Origin: Luteitalea sp.
Lineage (GTDB): Bacteria; Acidobacteriota; Vicinamibacteria; Vicinamibacterales; Vicinamibacteraceae
Reading direction: 5' to 3'
NCBI GenBank assembly: GCA_009377495.1
Contig: WHTZ01000007.1
Span: 113,711 to 164,231 of the forward strand
DNA: 50,521 nucleotides
Every line of letters starts with the position of its first letter. The stretch's first letter is position 1. A model generated the notes under the pieces. That model ran no database searches. It was given only the letters and a program-made list of their open reading frames with translations, and was not told where the DNA came from. The position numbers and the translations under genes were made by a program. Below, piece by piece: positions 23,833 through 31,084 of this stretch.

Positions 23833-25644
23833 TCACACCGCCGCCGCTTCGTCCGCGCCGATTTCTGAAAGTGCCGCCACGTCGCCCAGCGCAGCAGCGC
23901 CTTCAACGCCACCAAGCGCAAAACCGCCATCCCAACGCTGCACCAACTGCGGCTCTGCCGGGTTATGCACAACGATTCCTGCACCCATTTGCGCAGCCGC
24001 TGCCGCAAGAAACTGGTACCAGCTAGAGATAACCTTCAGCCGCCGCAAGACGTAGCTCCGTGGCGCACTGCCGTTCGTTAGTTCATCGCAGTAACGCAGC
24101 ACGTCCGCGAGCTGCACGCGTAGCACCGCGGCGGCGTCCAGCGGCCATTCGATCTGAAGGAACGAGATGAAGGCCTTCATGTCCTTGCGATACGCGCTGC
24201 GCGTGTGCTTGGACGGACTTTGATTGATCCACGCATCGGTGATCCGCGGAATCCGACTCCTGAATAGCTCCGCCTCCCGGCTCCCCGTGTCCTGTTCCTT
24301 GAAAGACGCCGGCGCCGTCGCGACCAGCGGAGTGTCTACTCGTGTCTCTACGTCGTGCGGCGCTGCCGCGCTCACCTGCACAGCGACTCGCCTCTCGTCT
24401 GGCACACCCGCGGGGTGATCGAGACCATTCGCCTGATCAATCGCACTCGGCGATTGCCAGGTCGTCCGCACGGCGGCTTCCAAAGCCACCTGCCTCGACT
24501 TGATCCAGGGCGCATAGTGCTTCTGCACGATCGCAGGCGTGTTCCCCAAGAGCATCGCAACAGTGACGTCCGAAACCCCTTGCTCGAGCAATGAGCAACT
24601 GAACGTGTCGCGGAATCGGTGGCTACGACCGTTCTCTACCTCCGCCAGTTCGAAGAGTGACTGCAACTTGCCGGACCAGTTCGTCGCATGCGTTGTCAGC
24701 TTACCGTTTCCTGTCGTGAAATACGGATGCCCAGGGCGTTGGATCTTGTCCAACGCGTCGTTCACGAAATCCGGCAGCGGCACGAAGACGGGAACCCCGG
24801 TCTTCGTTGTGTAGAGCCGCAGTTTCGTCCCGACGCGCTGCGCGGGATGCAGCGCGACCATGTCCGAGATCCGCAGGCCCGAGTAGCGCATCGTGAGGAC
24901 AAAGGCCCGCATACGATCCTGATTGTCCTTCCCGCGTACCCGATCGCAGGCCGCGACGATCCGCGCCATCTCTTCGTCGGTAAACGGCAGTGTCGGCAAC
25001 ACATCCACCTGCGGTGCCTTCACCGCCTTCGCCGAGTTCCTGTCAATCCAATCCCGAGCAACGCAAAACTCAAAGAAAGCGCGAAGGCGCTCAAGGTTCT
25101 TCGTGGCGTAGTTCGGACCGTCCTTCCACGTCCCACGGAAGTCGTCCATCCGCGTCACGCTCAACTCGCTCACCATGATCAGACTCTCGTGCTCACACCA
25201 GTTCGCCAGACGGGTCAGCAACGTCCGGTACTTCCCCAGCGTTTCCCACGACAAGTTCTGAGACTTCAGCGAGGCACGGAACCTCGCGATAGCTCCAGGG
25301 ATTGGAATCGTTGTGGGGTCCTCAGCCAGTGGGGAGGCCTCAGGCTGGGAGGCAGGCTGAAGACGCGGCGCGATGCGCGCCGCCGCTTGTGGCGTCGATG
25401 TCCCACGCGCCTGCGCGGGGCACTGCGCCCGCTCAATTCGGCCCGCCTTTTCCCAACTCGCCACGAGTTCCGCGGCGGGTTCCCAATACGTCAGGTCGAG
25501 CGACATGCGCACGTACTCGCCACCTAGCGACCCTTGCACATAGATCGGACATCGACGCTGACACGCCCGATTGTTTCGAGCGTTTCTGGGCTTGCCGTAG
25601 TACGGGCACTTCTCGGTGTGGCGCCGGTAGATCGTGAGGGGCAT
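23833..25644 (-). CDS. Tyrosine recombinase with extra C-terminal core-binding domain
   Basis: This 603-residue protein has a Cys/His-containing basic N-terminus (C13, C28, C32), a core-binding SAM-like domain (about 115-205), and a complete catalytic domain. Active-site residues seen are R258 (YSGLRISDM), K281 (YTTKTGVP), H342 and R345 (SHRFRDTF), H376 and Y377 (QKHYAPW). After a linker of about 75 residues, a second core-binding domain follows at about 465-548 (SKHTRSAYRKDMKAFISFLQ, VLRRLKVISSWYQFLAAAA) with no second catalytic domain; the end is Ala-rich. It lies 180 bp from the att repeat at 25824 and points away from it, the usual place for an integrase. It is the only recombinase in the array. 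Confidence 0.88.
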   Translation of the reverse strand: MPLTIYRRHTEKCPYYGKPRNARNNRACQRRCPIYVQGSLGGEYVRMSLDLTYWEPAAELVASWEKAGRIERAQCPAQARGTSTPQAAARIAPRLQPASQPEASPLAEDPTTIPIPGAIARFRASLKSQNLSWETLGKYRTLLTRLANWCEHESLIMVSELSVTRMDDFRGTWKDGPNYATKNLERLRAFFEFCVARDWIDRNSAKAVKAPQVDVLPTLPFTDEEMARIVAACDRVRGKDNQDRMRAFVLTMRYSGLRISDMVALHPAQRVGTKLRLYTTKTGVPVFVPLPDFVNDALDKIQRPGHPYFTTGNGKLTTHATNWSGKLQSLFELAEVENGRSHRFRDTFSCSLLEQGVSDVTVAMLLGNTPAIVQKHYAPWIKSRQVALEAAVRTTWQSPSAIDQANGLDHPAGVPDERRVAVQVSAAAPHDVETRVDTPLVATAPASFKEQDTGSREAELFRSRIPRITDAWINQSPSKHTRSAYRKDMKAFISFLQIEWPLDAAAVLRVQLADVLRYCDELTNGSAPRSYVLRRLKVISSWYQFLAAAAAQMGAGIVVHNPAEPQLVQRWDGGFALGGVEGAAALGDVAALSEIGADEAAAV

Positions 25645-25823
25645 GTCGGCCTCCTGTCACCCTCTCCGATCCGCTGAACGCCGAAAGGACCCACGTTTCT
25701 AACACCCCGGTTACCGCCAGGGGTACCCTGTGGGGGTGGCCGTGAGGTCCAAATCAGGCGCACCTCATCTGTAGCGACACCCACAAAAACTGGTAAGTCC
25801 TTATTTCTCAGTTCTTTATGGAT

Positions 25824-25844
25824 TGGCGGAGAGGGTGGGATTCG
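25824..25844 (-). repeat. tRNA-Ser 3'-end repeat (att-like), copy 2a
   Basis: These 21 bp equal the tRNA-Ser 3' end. The next bases diverge (cgcccgg) rather than continuing the T-loop. It is preceded by an AT-rich leader and followed after 92 bp by copy 2b. Between the two copies is an inverted repeat, CGGAGCGGC...GCCGCTCCG, at about 25849-25897. Confidence 0.85.
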
Positions 25845-25915
25845 CGCCCGGAGCGGCGCGAGCCGCGGAGGGCTGGAAACCGAGCCGCTCCGCCCACCTC
25901 GAACGAAGTTCGCGC

Positions 25916-25936
25916 TGGCGGAGAGGGTGGGATTCG
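25916..25936 (-). repeat. tRNA-Ser 3'-end repeat (att-like), copy 2b
   Basis: Identity with tRNA-Ser extends 26 bp here (through aaccc of the T-arm). The conserved module follows: gacacgaccctttagat, the palindrome at 25959-25973, then spaced ttgcc/atgcc/gtgcc repeats up to about 26040. Confidence 0.88.
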
Positions 25937-25958
25937 AACCCGACACGACCCTTTAGAT

Positions 25959-25973
25959 TCTGTAAGTTACAGA
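25959..25973. repeat. 15-bp palindrome of att module, copy 2b
   Basis: TCTGTAA-g-TTACAGA lies exactly 43 bp from the start of the tRNA repeat. It is followed by GCC-ending units at 9-nt spacing (ttgccgtag-atgccagcg-gtgccgtcg in short pieces), resembling iterons or recombinase arm sites. Confidence 0.7.
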
Positions 25974-26084
25974 TTCTACGTTACCAGGGTTGCCGTAGAT
26001 GCCAGCGGTGCCGTCGCGCCTTGCACCGGATCGCACCGACGGCTGAGTTCGGCATTGTTCTCTCATGCGGACGCGCACCAACCC

Positions 26085-26611
26085 ATGGCGCCCGGCGACA
26101 TCGTCCGGCACGCGGACTATCCGCAGTGGGGAGGCGGGTACGTGATCCGCGCGAAGAAGACCTCGTCCGACGTCTTCTTCCAGTGGGGTGGGAAACGAAG
26201 GATTGACGCGGGCGAGCCGCTCGAACCCAGTCGGGCGAGCGGAGTCGAGGCGGAGTTCTTCTCACTGTGCGCCGGCTTGTCGGCGAGATCGTGGTCACGG
26301 GGCCACCACAGCGTCTACGCTATCGAGCTCGATCGGGCGGTCTGGAAGAACCGCGCCTTCCGCGAGCGCAATCCTGGCGGTGCGACGGGCGGGTGCTTGT
26401 ACATCGGGGTGACCGGGCTCACGCCCGAAGAGCGGTTCGAGCGTCACCGGTTGGGCACGCAGTCCGGAGCTTCGTCCGCGCCCATGGCCTCAGGCTGTGG
26501 CTCGACCTGGTGGAGGGGTTCTCGCGCCTGCCGTACCGGATTGCGGCCTGCATGGAACCGAAACTCGCCGCATAGTTACGGGCACAGGGGTTCGCGGTGT
26601 GGCAGAACTGA
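26085..26611 (+). pseudogene. DUF3553 + GIY-YIG-like protein, frameshifted
   Basis: The start gives DIVRHADYPQWGGGYVIRAK and FFQWGGKRRID, a DUF3553-type module. A second part reads VYAIELDRAVWKNRAFRERN then GCLYIGVTGLTPEERFERHR, like small GIY-YIG-fold proteins (usually VYVG.TGLTPE.RF..H). At about 26465 the frame shifts; RSFVRAHGLRLWLDLVEGFS follows in the next frame, with a stop at 26573 inside the domain, and the expected ending LRAQGFAVWQN is still legible to 26611. The gene is broken by one indel and one stop. Confidence 0.6.
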
Positions 26612-26630
26612 CACGCCGCGATCTGTTCCT

Positions 26631-27119
26631 ATGAGTGACGAGGTCAAGAACTACATCACGCCGGGCGGCTACCGACGGCTGCAGGAGGAGCTCGCACGCC
26701 TGTGGAAGGTGGAGCGGCCGCCGATCGTCACGACCGTGGCGTGGGCCGCGGGCAACGGCGACCGCTCGGAGAATGGCGACTACATCTACGGAAAGCGGAA
26801 GCTGCGCGAAATCGACCGGCGGATGCGCTATCTGTCGAAGAGTCTCGACCGGGCCGTCGTGGTGGACAACGCAGGCAAGACGCACGAACGGGTGCATTTC
26901 GGCGCGACCGTCACGATCCTCTACGAGACCGGCGACGAGCGCGAGGTCACCATTGTGGGCGTGGACGAGCTCGATTCCGGCGACGCACGCGTGTCCTGGC
27001 GCTCTCCGCTGGCCAGGGCGCTGCTGACGGCAAAGGTCGGAGACACGGTGACGCTTCGCGCGCCACGCGGACCCGAGCGCCTCGAGATCATCGCGGTGCG
27101 CTACGACGACCTGCGCTAG
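26631..27119 (+). CDS. greB: GreB-like transcription elongation factor
   Basis: This 162-residue protein has the Gre coiled-coil N-terminus: NYITPGGYRRLQEELARLWK, NGDRSENGDYIYGKRKLREI and DRRMRYLSKSLDRAVVV. The D-x-S-E-N-x-D/E-Y-x-Y-G pattern at the coiled-coil tip is the GreB signature; its acidic residues enter the RNA polymerase channel and stimulate cleavage of backtracked transcripts. The C-terminal FKBP-like domain is complete (GDEREVTIVGVDELD, SPLARALLTAKVGDTVTL). It is complete and probably active, and an unusual cargo gene between att repeats. Confidence 0.9.
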   Translation: MSDEVKNYITPGGYRRLQEELARLWKVERPPIVTTVAWAAGNGDRSENGDYIYGKRKLREIDRRMRYLSKSLDRAVVVDNAGKTHERVHFGATVTILYETGDEREVTIVGVDELDSGDARVSWRSPLARALLTAKVGDTVTLRAPRGPERLEIIAVRYDDLR

Positions 27120-27121
27120 CC

Positions 27122-27292
27122 ATGCTCGAAACGACCCGGCTTTGCCTGACGCGTACGCAGATTCTCGCCTTCCGCCGGGCCGTGCAGGCGCTCGACGAAC
27201 GGCTGCGGCATGACACATCGTCGCTCCGGCGCGCGGCATGGGCGGGCCTGCAAGACAGCATGCCGCGAGCCGCGCTGTTGTCCACGGACTAA
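27122..27292 (+). pseudogene. Winged-helix protein (AlkZ/YcaQ-like family), N-terminal fragment
   Basis: The 56 codons read TRTQILAFRRAVQALDERL and SLRRAAWAGLQDSMPRAALL, then stop. This is the first ~50 residues of the HTH_42 / AlkZ-like winged-helix proteins, which go on with S-x-H/A-R-V in full-length members (about 350 residues). Only the first part remains. It directly follows greB (3 nt) and was cut by a rearrangement downstream. Confidence 0.55.
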
Positions 27293-27754
27293 CGAGAGCC
27301 TCAAGTCGAGCTTGGCGCGCCCACGCCACGGTTGAACTGTCTGAGAGGATTGGATTCGGCGGACATCGTTCGCCTGAATGAGGGGCTCGCTTGCCATCCG
27401 AAGGATGGTGGACCCGATTTGTGCCAGTGAGTACGATGCGCGTTGACGAAGCGGCTGAGGCAGGCTTGCCCGCACGCCATCGACGCGGTGTCGTCTGCAG
27501 TAGTTCGTCTCTCGCACCGCTCTTCTTCGAGCACGTGCGGCGTCCCGGTCGACGCGGGGCTCGCCGAGCACGAGATGGCGACCGCCACATCGCCTAGCCC
27601 GGGCAGGCGCTGGCGTACAAGCTTGTAAGCGCAGATCCGCCGGCATCGTCGTGAGGCGGAGGAGAAGCTGGGGCCCACGTCTGCGTCGATGGGCGAGCAC
27701 CAAAGGGATGGCTTCATGAAACCGGAACGAATCGATACGCACAGCACTGGTCCA
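27293..27754. other. No recognisable gene
   Basis: About 460 bp between the winged-helix fragment and the cupin fragment. Long frames exist on both strands, but none shows a recognisable domain. It is probably decayed accessory DNA. Confidence 0.4.
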
Positions 27755-27884
27755 TGAGCGATATGCCAATACATCCGTGGCGCATGTGAACGACCACGTC
27801 GTCCGGATCAGCATCATGACGGAACCCTTCTACTGGCACGTCCACCCCAACACCGACGAGGTCTCGGTTGCCGCCGTCTGCTAA
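27755..27884 (+). pseudogene. Cupin-domain protein fragment
   Basis: The frame reads HVNDHVVRISIMTEPFYWHV then HPNTDEVSVAAVC and a stop. YWHxHPNxDE is the first metal-binding motif of small cupin proteins, which continue for 60-80 residues more. Both the true start and the second motif are missing. The stop is created where the taatggccgg repeats begin. Confidence 0.55.
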
Positions 27885-27920
27885 TGGCCGGTTTTCAGGT
27901 GTCGATTAATGGCCGGTTTT
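27882..27920. repeat. Two direct repeats resembling an IS21-family end
   Basis: taatggccggtttt occurs at 27882-27895 and 27907-27920, with a 25-nt period. This closely parallels the repeats beside the IS21 remnant at 7768 (24-nt period). It abuts the truncated cupin gene, consistent with the end of a lost IS element. No transposase gene is present. Confidence 0.45.
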
Positions 27921-28052
27921 GGGTGTCCACCGAGGACTGGTCCTGAAAGCCTGAGCTGAAGACGCTTGCCGTCACATGCGCGGTGAATTGGAAGCCACTC
28001 AAAAAGAACGGGTTACAAGTAGGACGATGGCGAGTACAACGGTCGCTCTTCT

Positions 28053-28155
28053 TAAGTTGCTGAAACAGAAACATTTAGATCCGGAGTGGGTTCGCTAGCC
28101 ACCCGCGTGGCCAGCCAGATCGTCATTAAGTTATTTATTTACAGTTAGTTATGAT
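28053..28155. repeat. Leader element preceding att copy 3a
   Basis: The sequence matches the leader at 18359-18460 in order: taagttgctgaaaca, ccggagtgggttc, cccgcgtggcc, then an AT-rich end (atttacagttagtta) touching the tRNA repeat. Length is 103 bp against 102 bp. No gene. Confidence 0.6.
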
Positions 28156-28176
28156 TGGCGGAGAGGGTGGGATTCG
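28156..28176 (-). repeat. tRNA-Ser 3'-end repeat (att-like), copy 3a
   Basis: Exact 21-bp match to the tRNA-Ser 3' end, followed by gtgccagt instead of the T-loop. Copy 3b starts 97 bp downstream. The interval contains an inverted repeat, CGCGACG...CGTCGCG (about 28185-28208). Confidence 0.85.
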
Positions 28177-28252
28177 GTGCCAGTCGCGACGCGCAAAGCA
28201 CGTCGCGCCAAACGGGGAGACCAGCCGATGCGCCAGCTCGCCGAAGGCAAGT

Positions 28253-28273
28253 TGGCGGAGAGGGTGGGATTCG
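28253..28273 (-). repeat. tRNA-Ser 3'-end repeat (att-like), copy 3b
   Basis: The match to tRNA-Ser extends through aaccc (26 bp). It is followed by gacaagaccgtttaga, the palindrome at 28296-28310, and diverged ttgcc/atgcc repeats to about 28380. This is the class-1 module with the fixed spacing. Confidence 0.88.
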
Positions 28274-28295
28274 AACCCGACAAGACCGTTTAGAG

Positions 28296-28310
28296 TCTGT
28301 AACTTACAGA
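28296..28310. repeat. 15-bp palindrome of att module, copy 3b
   Basis: TCTGTAA-c-TTACAGA: arms are identical to the other copies and only the central base differs (c instead of g). The offset of 43 bp is retained. Conservation of the arms with a changed centre argues that symmetry, not the exact string, is selected. Confidence 0.7.
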
Positions 28311-28453
28311 AAGCACATTGCCGCGGTTGCCATGAATGCCATGCTTGCCGCGGCGCCTTGCACCCGATTGCACCACGGAACCTGCGGCCCCTCAAGGCCG
28401 CCGACGGAACATCGGGCCCTCAGTTGCTCGCATCGCCGCCGAGACAGGATCAA

Positions 28454-28729
28454 TCAGGGCCATCGTTGCGCGCCGTGCAGGATGCGGACGACGTCCACCA
28501 CATCGTCGCGCACGGCGTAGACCACAATCCATGGCAACGGCGAAAGCAGCAGTTCGCGTGTGCCGGCCTTCTTCCCAGGGCGCCCGCGATGCGGGAACGA
28601 CAACAACGTCTCGGGCGCGTCGTAGATCGACCTCACGAGACGAGAGGCGCGATCTGGCGCCTGGGCGAAGAGGTAGTCGGCGATACGCTCCAGATCTGCG
28701 GTCGCCGCCTCCGTCCAGCGCAGTTGCAT
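28454..28729 (-). CDS. ParE/RelE family toxin
   Basis: This 91-residue protein reads LRWTEAATADLERIADYLFA, RLVRSIYDAPETLLSFPHRG then GRPG, TRELLLSPLPWIVVYAVRDD and VVRILHGAQRWP. This is the full ParE/RelE toxin pattern, with the conserved R-x-L/G..P..I.Y.V and V-x-R-I-L-H-G ending. ParE-type toxins poison gyrase; RelE types cleave mRNA, and sequence alone does not decide. Its start overlaps the antitoxin stop (TGATG). It is complete and probably functional cargo. Confidence 0.9.
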   Translation of the reverse strand: MQLRWTEAATADLERIADYLFAQAPDRASRLVRSIYDAPETLLSFPHRGRPGKKAGTRELLLSPLPWIVVYAVRDDVVDVVRILHGAQRWP

Positions 28730-28968
28730 CAGCGACCGGCGTCGCGCTCGGCAAGCTTCCTCGCAAGGCGCGTCCCAACGGCGTCGTGGGTCAGGGTCTG
28801 GCCGGCATCGATCTGAGCCAAGCCGATCTCAACCTCGCGGAGGAACCAGTCGTCGTAGTCCACCGCGCGTTCGAGCGCTTCACGAGCCAGAGCCTCGACC
28901 GACACGCCCCGGCGGCTCGCAGCGGCTGCCAGCTTGCCCTCGAGTTCCTGCGACAGGTGCAGTTCCAT
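28729..28968 (-). CDS. Antitoxin partner of the ParE/RelE toxin
   Basis: This 79-residue protein begins MELHLSQELEGKLAAAASRR then GVSVEALAREALERAVDYDD, a ribbon-helix-helix type DNA-binding start, followed by a helical toxin-binding tail (FLREVEIGLAQIDAGQTLTH). The antitoxin-first order and 1-nt overlap with the toxin are standard for ParDE-type operons. It is likely to repress its own promoter, upstream of 28968. Confidence 0.85.
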   Translation of the reverse strand: MELHLSQELEGKLAAAASRRGVSVEALAREALERAVDYDDWFLREVEIGLAQIDAGQTLTHDAVGTRLARKLAERDAGR

Positions 28969-29477
28969 GATCTCAGTGTACTGACCCGGCTACCGCCGTC
29001 AACCGTTGCCCATATCCCAGGATCGGCCGTCCTGAGGCCACGGCCACGCTGGTCGTCACTATGATGAACAGCGATTCGCCCCACCCTTACGGCGGCCTGA
29101 TTCGGCCCACGCCAAGGATTGGTGGCTCCCGTATCTCTCGCGATGCGCGGTTTCGCTCTACACGCCGTGGCGCCCCGTCGTCACAACCGCCTCCATCTGC
29201 TCCCCAATCGTTTCTCTACTTGGACGGCGACTCGTAGGCGACGCTTCTCAGCCGTGCCAGCGGGGTCGCCCTGACGGGCGGAACGGGAACGCGGCTTATC
29301 GGTCTCACACGCGGCTGTGGACCTCGCCGAACAGGGATGCGGTCCGCGCTCTTTGCGCCGTCCGAATGGCTCAGCCATCGCCTCCTCCGCGTGCACCTTC
29401 CGCGCTGTAAAGGAAAGCGGCGCCAACCGGCGCGGAGTACGCGCTTTTAGGGATCAGCCTCGCAGCCGGTCGAGATT
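28969..29477. other. No recognisable gene
   Basis: About 510 bp lie between the toxin-antitoxin operon promoter and the DUF5677 stop. A weak Arg-rich frame occurs on the minus strand (29181-29426), but it has no family motif. The bases around 29430-29460 contain a small inverted repeat (ggcgcc-aacc-ggcgc). Confidence 0.4.
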
Positions 29478-30737
29478 CTACCGCCTGCGGGGCGTTCTTC
29501 TGCGGTGCTTGGCGAGCAAGCGCTGCTGTTTTCGATGAGCCTCAATGAAGTCGTTAATGGCTTCGGTACAGGCGAGCCTGAGAATCTTCAGCGTCAGAAC
29601 CGTGTCGAACGTCGGACTCGGTTTCCCGCAGGTCGCGACAGCGGCGGTCACTTGATTCAGGGAAATCGCAGTCCGTTGGCCGGGATCCGCGACGCCCAAC
29701 ATCGATCGGCCGCCGAGGGGACCATCGCTGCCGTAGACGGCGATCCACTCGAACATCGCGTTCGGCGTCGCATGCACCTGGTGGCTGGCCGCCTTGTAGG
29801 ACGGACGCCAATGAGAGAGAGAGGTACGTCTCTCTACGTCGTCAAAGCCGCGCACGTGGTCGCTCGGACCGTTGGCCGCCCATCCGTACGGACTCCTGAA
29901 GCCGGGCCCGAACGTGGCGATCCGCTTCCTGACGATCCGTTTGAGACGGTCGATGTCCCGGCGATGAAGTCGCTTCAGTCCAAGTCTTCGAGCGTGCTTC
30001 TGGTGCAGCCGGGCGGCCTTGAGCTCATCGATCGCCTCATGCGCGAGGAATCGCTCGGCTGCCGTCTCGCCGTGCTCCTGGAGAAACAGCGAAGTCACCG
30101 CGATCTCGTGAAGCGTCCGCCATCGGGCCATCGCGGCATCGGCAAACCCCGCCTGCAGGAGCGTAAGCACTTCGTCGGCGACCGTGCAGGCCCTGGCATG
30201 CAGCCGAATCAGCACGTGAGGTAGCCGGTCGGGTGTAGCCGAGTACTGGGCGGCCAACTGGCCGCCGAGCTCTCGCGTGATCGTGAGCATCATCGCCAGG
30301 CGTGACAGCCCTTTGCGCCAACGCCGCCACTGGTGGCGCTGAAACAGGGCGAGGCTTTCCTGCTCGGACGTCGCCTGGTCAGGCCACCGCTTGATGAGGT
30401 CGTTCAAGAGTCGAGGTGCGAGCTTCGTTGTCTCTGCCTCCACGATCCGAGGCAATGACTTCCGAAGCCGGCTCTCGATGCGGTTCAATACCCGGAGGTC
30501 GGCCTTCGTGATGGAGAGCTTCGGCTGCCTTCTGCCCGCTGGCACGGCGGGGTCTGGTAAGCGAATCGTGCTGAATTCTCGCGCGCGGACGGCTCGTTCG
30601 ATACCGTCTCTGGTCGCTTTAGAGACCGTGACGCTTTGAGCCCGGAGTTTTCGAACGATGATGTCAACGACCGCACGTTCGGCGGCCTCCAGCGTCTTGT
30701 CCGTGATGACTTTGATGAAGGTGTCGTGGAGAGCCAC
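29478..30737 (-). CDS. DUF5677 domain protein
   Basis: This all-helical protein of 419 residues has the DUF5677 core around residues 180-260: ARACTVADEVLTLLQAGFAD, ARWRTLHEIAVTSLFLQEHG, AERFLAHEAIDELKAARLHQ. The His/Glu/Asp residues in these helices could form a metal or nuclease site, as in HEPN-like folds, but that is not shown. The C-terminus is strongly basic (KQQRLLAKHRRRTPRRR). It uses a GTG start. It follows the large candidate nuclease gene on the same strand after 347 bp and may belong to the same defence unit. Function unknown. Confidence 0.78.
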   Translation of the reverse strand: MALHDTFIKVITDKTLEAAERAVVDIIVRKLRAQSVTVSKATRDGIERAVRAREFSTIRLPDPAVPAGRRQPKLSITKADLRVLNRIESRLRKSLPRIVEAETTKLAPRLLNDLIKRWPDQATSEQESLALFQRHQWRRWRKGLSRLAMMLTITRELGGQLAAQYSATPDRLPHVLIRLHARACTVADEVLTLLQAGFADAAMARWRTLHEIAVTSLFLQEHGETAAERFLAHEAIDELKAARLHQKHARRLGLKRLHRRDIDRLKRIVRKRIATFGPGFRSPYGWAANGPSDHVRGFDDVERRTSLSHWRPSYKAASHQVHATPNAMFEWIAVYGSDGPLGGRSMLGVADPGQRTAISLNQVTAAVATCGKPSPTFDTVLTLKILRLACTEAINDFIEAHRKQQRLLAKHRRRTPRRR

Positions 30738-31084
30738 GCCGCCAGCTTACACGGTCGCAGGATGGCGCCGGACACCGCAATAGCGTCACCGGGAGGTGTG
30801 CCCGAAGTGTGCCCGGAGGCCACCGGACACAGTCCGATTTAGCCCCATTCCAGTTGTCCCAGCCGGCAATCGGATTGGCCCCCGCCGGGTAGTCGTGCGG
30901 CATTTACCAGTACCTATCGCGGTAGATCACCAACCTGCGTAGTTTGAGCACCATCAGACGCGTCCGGATCGGAACGATTCACGGCAGTGGCACTCGACAA
31001 GACGTCGAGCGCCATTCTCCTCCTAACGCGTCTTAGGTCGGGCCATGTCCCAGCTCGACCTAGCAGCGGGCTGCCCGTCTGTGG
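30738..31084. other. Intergenic region with one hairpin
   Basis: No gene is recognised. A 7-bp inverted repeat TAGGTCG...CGACCTA (31034-31040 and 31056-31062) lies just downstream of the large minus-strand gene and could act in termination, although it lacks a T-run. Confidence 0.4.

Noticed and set aside
25824..25919. Additional tRNA-Ser genes or pseudogenes at each repeat, because the spacing of paired copies (92 and 97 bp) is close to tRNA length (96 nt)
   Set aside because: The minus strand upstream of the 3' end lacks GGAGAGG, the anticodon stem-loop and the D-arm. Only the terminal 21-26 bp are shared.
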